Shown: in pieces, positions 55,101-64,000 of the stretch
Layout: each line of letters starts with the position of its first letter
How positions within the stretch are numbered: position 1 is the stretch's first letter
Assembly: GCF_050908995.1 (NCBI RefSeq)
Contig: NC_135125.1
Coordinates: 11,681,011 to 11,745,010 of the forward strand
DNA: 64,000 nt
Reading direction: 5' to 3'
Source of the DNA: Andrena cerasifolii
Taxonomy: Eukaryota > Arthropoda > Insecta > Hymenoptera > Andrenidae
Notes under the pieces: model-generated
What the model was told of the DNA's origin: nothing
The model's database searches: none
Seen by the model: the letters and a program-made list of their open reading frames with translations, nothing else
Translations under genes and position numbers: made by a program

Positions 55101-58100
55101 TGGAAGCACGACGTTTGCCCCTCGCTGGCGCGCGAAAAAAACGTTTTTACCGTTTTCCCCGTTTATTTAACAACCGACGCGGGCCCCGGCGTCCGCGAGA
55201 AATGAGACGTTGCGAGCGATGGCATTTTTTATCCTGCTTTCCGCGAGTTTATCGGAAATTTCCATGCGACCGTCGCGTAAACGCGTTAAGCTCGTGAGTA
55301 ATCGTTCCTCTGTCGCTGGCAAGACGAGAAAGGGAGCGAAGATAATGGCAGCGCGACCGAACGACTTCCGTCCAGCCGATCACGCAGCGCCGAGCGTTTT
55401 GCATAAGTTGCGATACCTAGCGAGGCTCGAGGAAATCAATCATTTCCCTGCGGACGGAACGATACCGATGAACGGCGTTTTGCGACAGGCGGCGATCGGC
55501 AGCGTTCGCCGGGGACGTGAAAAACGAGCTTTCAGCCGATTGCTCCGTTACTTCGCCCACGATAAACGTGAGAAAATGAATTCGATGACAACGCGTCGGC
55601 AACAAGTCCCATTAACGGAATAAGCAACTGCGACGTTCTGCGTGGACAATTAACGTCACTCAGCCTAGTCCCCGTTACGCCGGAAGTCGGGCACGAGGCG
55701 AGCGAGGTAATGCTCCATCTGGTTCCTCCCTAAAAAAGGTCAACCACCCTCCGGTACCTACCATCGACTCACGAAACAAGTCGGTGCTTCGTGATTTCCA
55801 GTCACCTTCGATTTAACGATCCTTTGGCATTCATTTACGTAATCGTCTCTATCGGCGAAGGTCGCAGGTCACCCTGCATTAATTCGGGAAAACTAACGAC
55901 TCTACGGAGAATCCTGAACGCGACAGTTATTGCCAGTTTATTCTTGCGATATGGCGGAGGCTTTTTCGAGAGGAGGCAATAAACGAGCGGCCAAAGGGGC
56001 GGTTTAGCCTCTTCTTATTTTCTCTTATACCTACTCTTATCCTTTGTCGTCGCGTGCGAGTCGGTGTCGATCAGCGGAAGCTTCTCTAAATCCGAGCTAA
56101 ATATGCGACTGCGTAACACACTGAGGGACAGATTAATCCTAATTGAAGCGTGTCGCGGATCGTCCCGCGGGTGTTTTGAATGTATCACGGCGTGCGGTTT
56201 CCAAACGGAAACCAGCCGATCTAGTCGAAGAGCCGGCGATCACAGGCGGGAAACCCGATAGCCTGATTTCCGGAAACCGACTCTGCGGACCACACCTTAC
56301 GGGAATCGTCAGAACGTGACTAGTATGGGAACCGAGTTTGGTCAGTCATGATATTCATGGCCTGAGACCACCTCGGGGCCAACACGGCGACCCGATACCC
56401 TGCCAGTTATTTGATCCGAGGACGGGTGATTTGAATATTTCGGAAAAAGAGATTCATGTATATTTTATTCTCGTTTGCCGAAGACGAGCTGGCCCGCTTC
56501 GCGTCTGTACCCACTGGTCGCGCGCGTGGCTGGACCACGCGGGATCCAGCTTCAAAAGGATCATCGGCGGGTCTTGCTTCTGAAATCTGGCGCTGTCTCG
56601 TCGCTGGGGAGCCGAACGAAGTCCTCGGGAAACCCTCTGGCTGCGAAGAGCATGGCCAGCGTGGAATCAGGCTACGACTCTCAAATATTCTGAATACACG
56701 AGCGTTCCACCTCAAGTCTCCCAAGCTATGGACTCTCAAAGGACTCTCAGGTGATCAGCTAAATAATAATGTTCCTCAAGCGTGCGAGACTCGGCGCTTA
56801 GAGACGCAGAGGCGTGGTGGAGCGGTGGACGAAAAGCTGCTGCACCCTGGCAAATTGCGAGCGGAAGGACCACCGCTAATCTCCACGTAAAATCGAGAAA
56901 CCGCGAACTCGTGTTGCGCGGCGATCGGAGGACCCGCGTGCTCCGCTTCTTTGCCTCCACATATGTTGCAAGCGTATTATGCGCATTATACACCTAGCGC
57001 GCGTGCACGCGCGTGCACTCCGCACGCCACAGGATCTCGTGATCTCGGTTGCCGGGCCAGCTGCCGGCTGGCCCGACGCCCCTGCCGCTTTCGGCGTCAT
57101 CGGCGAACAGTGCGAGCCAGCGAGGGCCAGTGATTTCCTCGGCCGGGAGAAAGATGGAAGGGCAAGAGCGGCACCGACAGAAAGGAGAAACAAGAGCGAC
57201 GGACTTCCGATACACATGACGGGCGAACCGCAACGCGATTCTGAAAGCAACTGTTTTTCAATCTCACGCGATCGCGAGCACGTTGCTCTGCCTTTCAAAG
57301 GGTTCCCTGAACTCGGGTCAGTGGAGCCTTGTCGCGAACAATTTGCAGATTGGTTCATTTATGGCCACTGAAAGGCCCGTACCTTTTGCTTCCCTTCGTC
57401 TGAAACCAACGGTGGAACAACGTCCTCCCCGGGCATTGAAAGCAGAAGGCAGACTATTACGTTTGTACGTGTGCGACGATTGAGTTCGCTTCCTTTACTA
57501 ACATAGATGCAAATCGGCGCCAAGAACCGGGGAAACTATCGGTTGCCATGCGACGCGAGGAAATGATACAAGGATTCAAAGCGACGCGTTGATTTGCCAG
57601 TGATTCCCAGATTGCACCTTTTCCACAAAAGATGTGCAATTTGGCACGGTGATCGTTCGCGTCCTCTCCTAAAAGCGTCACGCGATTCCCAGTTGCAAAT
57701 TGTCCCTGGACCTCGCCTCCCTTTCTTCCCTCCTGGACAGCAAATAGTTTCACACTCGGCGAACATTCGGCGACTCGGATTTCACGGTCACGAAGGAACG
57801 GGATGCTCCCGAGGGCATCGGTGGCCGATGAAAGGCTGTTATGATAGGCTACGGGTTCTTGTTAGTTTTCTGCGGACTATATCTGTCGTCTGGAACGATC
57901 GACCACACGCTAGCTCCATTGTTACGACCTGCGAAATGATCGGCAACTGCTGGGCTCGGCAAATGACGATGCGCTATCCTGTGCCAATAATGAGTCGATT
58001 ATTGGTTAGGCAACGGCGACACGCGATGCCCGGGACGAAAATGTAAGCGCCAGCGAGGCGATTGCTTCGGAACGATTGGATGTGCTCAGCAATTGTGAAA

Positions 58101-61100
58101 GCCTCGATCTTGAATAGTTCGAATAAAGGAGCTTCTAGTTTGAACAGGGGACGCGGGCGATGCGTTTCTACGCGGCGACGGTAATTGAAATTCATACGGT
58201 GAAGCTCTTCGCGCTCAAAGCGGTCCAATATTGGCTGCCTCGCCTCCTTCAAAGACGGTGAAGCGGGGCTGATTGTTTGCAGCCGCGATTTTAATGCCGT
58301 CGAAGCCTCAGACGCGGAATTACGATTCAAAGCGTCGCGCTTTCGGCGACAGGCAATTCGGCTTTTTCGCGGCTGGCTGTTTTGTATTCCGACGTCGCGG
58401 GGCACTCGTGATTGGCGCGAGCTTCCCGTCAGTGACGAGGCTTTGCTACTTTCTAAGATATTATCCTTGTTCCCATACTTCCTCGACAGAGCGTCAAGCG
58501 CAGTTTCCCGGGAAAATCTGTATTATTGCTTTCGCAGGCGTCGAACGATGGGTAGGTATCGTTACTCCGACACCTTGGGAGATAATTCTGTGACGAGCAG
58601 TGCGATGTGACGGCTGCTTCGGAGAAACAAATTACACACGGAGGACAACTATTACGAGATTATCTCGAGAATTTCACCGCGATCGTCGTTCACCTTGAGC
58701 AACATTTCCCTCCCTCTGTGTTTCATTTCGCTGTTATCTTATCCTTGAAGAAATTATACCAAGAACGCGGAACAAGTTCGATTGTACCCAGGACTACACA
58801 GGGGTGAAGCCCTTCGTTCGATTATGCGAATGCTAGTCACCTCTGTGATGCATAACTGACTGCTCCCAACTGTCATTCTCAGCGGATTACCTAAACAACT
58901 TCGTTCCGTGCTTCTTCAAGAATCGTGTCCCCGATTCGTTGCGTTTATTCCAAAAATACACCGGCAATTCCGCTCGAAGGTTAGCCTTACGGAGCTTTCG
59001 CCTAATAGCCAGAGCAATCGACGCAATCTAAGTAGAATCGAGCGACGATATCATCAGAAAACGACTCACCATTGTGACGGCGATTCTCCAGATGTGGATC
59101 ACTTGGCCAGGCAATTCCTCGACGTCGTTAGCCTCCCGATCATCCGTGACATTCCGTGAAATCGTCTAGCCGTTCTCCATCTGCAAAAAGAAAGGACATC
59201 TGCGTGAGATCGAGGGAAAAAAAGCGGGAGTCTATCCCTCCACTCAGACTCTATCTCTCCACCTATAATAATGTCCCGAGCGTGGTTGAAGGTTCCACGA
59301 GCAAAAGGTAATCAAGGGGGAGCGAAATTAGGCCAGCCACCGTGCTAACGAGACACGCGAAAACTCGAGCGAACGACGAGCAACTTGGAGACGAGATGCT
59401 CGACATTTTTTCAAGGCCGCGTTCTCTTTCGTGCTTCAGCTAACGTAGACGAACGAAGATTCCAATATCCGCCGGGGCAATCTTCGGGCATCCGATTCGA
59501 CGAGCATCAAATCGAATTAGTATTCGAATATCGAGACAATCTCGGGTCTAGACTATGCATAGAAAGCGCAGCAGGGCCTGGTGCAGGGTGCAGGGTTCCC
59601 GTCGTATTTGTACGGGTGTCCAGTTCAATATCGGCCAGTCACGCGAAATCAAACCACCGTAACTACGAAAGCACACGGTACCGCACCAGGCCACCTGCCT
59701 CAGTAATGACAACGATAATGCACGGCCTGAAATCTTATTAATTTTAATGTTACATTCGAATGAATCGTCCCGTGGCGGGTGCGCAGGCACTGCAGGCTTG
59801 TCTCGCGAGACACTGCCCGGTAGGTAGATTTCCGTTCTCCTTATTTGGATTTCATCGTCACTCTTTCACTGGCTATTTATTTGCAAACGCGTGTTCCTGT
59901 ACGTGCGTATCACTATTTCTACTTGGGGCAACCCGTTCGTGGTCATACCTTCTTATAATCACAAATTCGTCACGCGAGGTTCACTGTACCTCAGCGTCAT
60001 ATTTATGTTAGGTTCCATTTTCGTGTTTTTGAATCTTTTAACTTTTGAGTGATAATTGTGCATTCGTAATGCTGTGATAGTCTTTCTCTAGAAATGTAAA
60101 TTTTGAATTGATGAAATCTGTAGTTGAAAAAATAGTTGTGGAAAAAAGCGATTTCTTTTCTGTTAAAATTCATCAAATTTTTAAATTTTAATATTAAGGT
60201 TTAAAAATTGACAGAAATATTGGCAAAGGAAAAAATTAGCACGGGGTGCGATACACGCTGTGTGACCATCCACGGTTAATTTGTCAAGCTCGTAACACTG
60301 TTCTTCCATGTAGCTATCTGTGTTTCCTATAGCTCAGTTTTGCAGGCTGTTTCTCACCTTCCCTGCCCTGCCCCATTCCCTGCCCCGTTATTAGTATTAA
60401 TTTTCCCATTTCCTGCCTCCCCTTCGTTGTTCCCCACTGATTCCTTGCTTCCTCTAGCATCCCTCTGTCAGTCCTCAAGCTCGGTGCATCAGCGGCCGCG
60501 CTAATGACGGCCAGCCGCGGTGCAATCGGCGCGATCGGCGCAATTACAATTTTGTGCAGCGATCGCGGGCCTCTCTGGCTTGGCTACCCGATCGAAATGA
60601 TAGGGCGATCAGTGGCTGTGGTTAAGGGTTGGATCGCGCGATATCTCCGTCCAGGGATCAACGCCGGTATTAATTTTTCACGGAGATAACGGCGAATTGG
60701 TGGCTCCGACGCGATTGCTTCGTTTCTTCGTTTCTACGGTTTCCTCCCCTGTTGCTCGCTTAACGAAACGCTCCAGACAATCTCGCGATCGTCAAGGAGC
60801 AATTTGGAGATACACTCGGACGTTAATGCGGCTCGGGAGCTCGCGGTAGATTTAATCTCGCCGAGAGAAATCCAATTGCCCTCCAAATGAAACTACAGAT
60901 GCTCCTCTCGCGGCCTCCAAAACGACTCGGTGCGCTGAGCAAAATGCAGGGAGATCACGCGACACGTCGCAACTACCGCAACGTGCCATTAATAGGCGCT
61001 GATAAAAATAACGGACGCGCGGAAAGAATTCTGTCGCGGTGAAACGGAGAACGTGAACGACCAAGATGATTGTCAAGGATACAGGGAGAAGATACGCGAG

Positions 61101-64000
61101 GAGGATCTCTGGGCGAATGGTATGAGTAATTGGCCTGTTCGTAACGATCATGAAGTATCGGTAGTGACGTTAATGATGCGAGTACATTATCCGCTGGACA
61201 GAACGGCGGCGGCGGCGGGAGCGTAGCAATTTCTGTTGAATTGATAGTCAAGAAGAGCATGATTTTTATTACCCGACGGTAACTGCGAAACGATCGTAAT
61301 CAGTCGTTCAATGGATCCGGGGATACGTTCGGCTGGGATCCGATCGAGGGATCGAACCGAAATGACGGGGCAATCAGGCCGCGAGCCAACGAGGGTGAAA
61401 CAGCTATCGGAAACCCGTGCTGCCCTCGCGAATGCCATTAATTTTATAGGGGGCGATCGCCCGTTCGAAATTGACAAAACTTCATTGCAAGCGTTACGGT
61501 ATAGTGGCCAGCAACGGTTCCGTAATTGGATTCGCGATCGAGCCATAAACGCGCCAGTTACGGCAATAATTACGACCTAATTTGACGGAAGACACCGTGG
61601 ATCCAGATCCCGCGTGCACGCTCGTCCGCCGACACCCGAGGCAGTTTCGCCGAAGACTCCGAGCACGGGGCCTGGCACTTCGATCCCCAAATGCGAGGAC
61701 CGTTCGCGAACGATTAATCTCGGATAAGGTGGATTTTAGTGTATCGATAAGCGTTCGATAAGCACTCACTTGGCAGGAATTCCAGGGAAGCGCGATGAGC
61801 GCGACTTTGAGGAAGTATCCGGGGAAGGTGACACAGGAAGACGTTTTTAGTGGTCAGCAACAAATTTCGGACGATTAAAGAGTCGTAAAGCGAGCTCGGT
61901 CGAGTTAAACACGGATATCCTCTTAAAGGAGTCCTTTAGTCCTCCATGGATCTAAATAGAGCCATGATTAGGCGAGATTAAGGCGAGGAGGGCCCGGTGC
62001 GAGCGAATACCCGTCCCCTGTTAAGATAAGACCACCGCCTTATACTAATCGTGTCCCTTCCTCCCGAAGATAGAGCGTTTTAGCCTCGGACCTCGTGCTC
62101 GTTGGACCCTCGTTAAAACAAAACAGTGAGGAATAAGAGGAAGGACGACCGTTCCAAGTGCGAAAAGGCCGATTTACACGGCACTCTTTCGGGCCTTCTT
62201 TCACGGCAATTATCCGTGAATCGATAAAGGATTTTCGGCCACGAACCAACAGCCGGCTGGACAGAGCGATCGAAATTTCACGATCCACGTATCCGCCTCG
62301 TGGAAAGGCGCGTCTCGCTTATTACAGATACCTGTGTACTCCGCTGTCTTAAAACTCGTCGAGCTCGTAACTCCGTTTCATCTACTGACTTACGGAGACT
62401 CGCTCTTATCTTCTTATTCGTCGATTTACGACCCCGTCCACACGAATTACCAGCGTGCCGTCCCAAGTCCCCGGGTTTCTACTGAAAACGAGCCAGTCGT
62501 CAGTTACCCGATTTTCTGATTCCGAAAGGCTACTTCGCCGCTCCTGTGCAACAGGATCTCGCGATATAGCCTACGGCGATAAGCCGCGCGTAAATATTTG
62601 ATTCGTCGAGCCATGTCCTCTGGATCAAGAGCCACTTGAAAAGCTCGCTTAGACTGTCCCCTGAATCCTCGCAATCACCACGGGAAAGCACTCTCAAACT
62701 CCGCGGTAACTCCTTGGAATGTTGCGTTTCCTTAACCGAAGGCGTCGCATTGTCTTTTTAACGAGAAGATCCCCGAGAGATCTACCGTAGCTCCGCGCGC
62801 ATGAGCTCGAGGAGCCGAGGGAAATAATTTGCCCGAAACCCGCGCACCACTCGATGTGGGCAAGAGGCAATCGTAGGAGGCCAAAGAGAATAATATTACA
62901 GCGGGACGGGGCCGATAAGTAAGCCCGTCGCTCGTCGAGGGAAGGACAGATAAAAGGACGAGGAACGGACAAAGCGCGATTACCATTTGTCATGCCCGTA
63001 AACGATGCGATGGACAAGCCGTTATAAAGTATAAACGCTGAGCGCGGAGATTACGAGAGTCTGTCGCGGTGATAATGCGTTTCGCGCGACACGCGCGCCA
63101 AACGGCCGGGGAAGTGTCCGCGAAGATAGTCCCGAAGTACGGAAACTTATTATCAGATTCCTACGTTCGGCGTTGTTTCTGTATCCCTGACAGGGGACAC
63201 GTATAGTTCTCTTTCTCGACGATTGCCAGCTAAGTAAGTGGGAGTTTCGTACGGAGTTCTAAGCAAGCTTGCAGGGAAAAGTTCAGTCACTCCGGCGACG
63301 CGTTTCCCTTCGTTTCTTCCAGGATCGAAAGCTCGGAGGGAAGTTGTTCCTCTGGAAACGCCAGCGGATACCGATGGTGGATGGAGACGTTTAATTTGTG
63401 AACAGGCCCTCCTATCGGCCCGTTAACTCGCCTTATAAATTAGCTACAAGACCACGCGGTCAGATAAAGTAGTATACGCGTGCTTTCCACCTCGGAGCGC
63501 CGTTTCTTCGGCCAGGTAAATGTACACGAAATTAAGATATCCGCCGGCGAGGTCGCTAGACTAAATCGTTCCCATTTATATAAGAGGTTGCTCTCGGAGG
63601 GCTCGGCGACGATTTATGTCACCGCCTTCCAGCGCCTTACAAATTTCCTCCAGCTCGTGTGCCTTCGGATTTCGTCACTCCGGACGCACAAAAACATCGG
63701 GACACTCTATAAATTACATGGTGATTTACGGAGACCGTATTAAATACGAATTAGTCATTCGGACTTGAAAACACGTGTCGGAACTCCAGCAGGACGCGGG
63801 CTATCTGAGATCTAAGCTATGCTACTCGCTCTAGATCTTGGATTTTGCTACGCCCGCGCTGTGTTCGAGCCCAGTTATGCTACGTTCATGTTAAGTGTTC
63901 GTTATGGCAAGTCGCAAGTAAACTCGCGATAAGCCCGGCGATTACAGAGATTTCACTTATAAATAATTCGAAATTGCCATAAATTCTGGTTACGCTAGTC
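49150..64000. other. Region without a supported gene, 49.2-64 kb
   Basis: I found no exon with splice and family support. Contents: a (ga)n microsatellite at about 51032-51052 inside a 290-codon minus-strand frame (50513-51385), three CACGTG E-boxes at 53826, 53836 and 53883, an alternating purine-pyrimidine tract at about 56998-57022, an AT-rich island at 60000-60270, and a C/T-rich low-complexity tract (ccctgccctgcccc) at about 60360-60430. Confidence 0.45.
50513..51385 (-). other. Long open frame of unknown status (290 codons)
   Basis: This is the longest frame outside the cluster and the arrestin region. It starts MLGKLHRGRIYDQAEWLYFK and includes a Ser/Leu run (LPLSLSLSPLS) created by the (ga)n repeat. 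No family, presequence, splice or polyadenylation signal was recognised. Overlapping frames on the other strand are also open, so chance in stop-poor DNA is the leading explanation. Confidence 0.15.

Noticed and set aside
61750..61850. Minus-strand FPGYFLKVALIALPWNSCQ before a gtgagt donor
   Set aside because: It looks like a signal peptide, but has no ATG, no acceptor and no continuing exon.
1..64000. tRNA, rRNA, CRISPR arrays, bacterial operons, telomere repeats
   Set aside because: No cloverleaf, rRNA core sequence, regularly spaced repeats with spacers, or TTAGG arrays were seen by eye; small RNA genes could still be missed without a search.

Overview
The window looks like nuclear DNA of an insect, most likely a hymenopteran. 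It is rich in CpG (cgcg and tcga words everywhere), has short spliced exons in long introns, GT-AG signals, AATAAA sites and only scattered DNA-transposon remnants. There is no bacterial operon structure. Because the sequence is CpG-rich and poor in stop codons, many open frames of 60-200 codons occur by chance on both strands; I list only those backed by splice sites, phase agreement, protein motifs or strong composition.

Layout. (1) Positions 1 to about 22050, minus strand: the 5' part of an arrestin gene. Seven coding exons are visible and all junction phases agree. The gene runs off the left edge, so the C-terminal part of the protein is missing. It has an unusual N-terminal extension and an enlarged linker between the two arrestin lobes. 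Its two long introns, about 9.6 and 9.8 kb, hold a PIF/Harbinger-like element, a hAT remnant and other repeats. (2) About 22.1-34.8 kb: no convincing gene, but two short inverted-repeat elements (a MITE-like one at 31.8 kb, a smaller one at 28.2 kb). (3) 34802-36435, plus strand: the last two coding exons of a 14 kDa phosphohistidine phosphatase (PHPT1/janus-A family), joined by what appears to be a GC-AG intron. The first exon was not found. (4) 36.9-37.3 kb: a perfect 30-bp inverted repeat and related direct copies. (5) 37759-45169, plus strand: a compact cluster of unusual genes. It contains a truncated relative of mitochondrial malate dehydrogenase, a Lys/Cys-rich protein with DPCKK motifs like the Drosophila sperm protein Don juan, a small Pro/Cys-rich protein and a very large Pro/Cys-rich protein. 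Three of these products begin with, or contain, a mitochondrial-presequence-like segment. (6) 45.2-64 kb: no supported gene; a pogo/Tigger-like element at 48.6-49.1 kb and low-complexity tracts.

The most interesting region is the 37.8-45.2 kb cluster. Its protein types (a duplicated mitochondrial enzyme reduced to its N-terminal nucleotide-binding piece, DPCKK-repeat and CPPP-repeat proteins) resemble structural proteins of insect sperm mitochondrial derivatives and flagella. It lies next to a janus-A relative; in Drosophila janus-A adjoins the testis genes janus-B and ocnus. Several of the long frames are opened by a phase-0 splice acceptor, so they may be separate genes or alternative last exons of one transcription unit. 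The testis role is inference from composition and family, not shown by the sequence alone.
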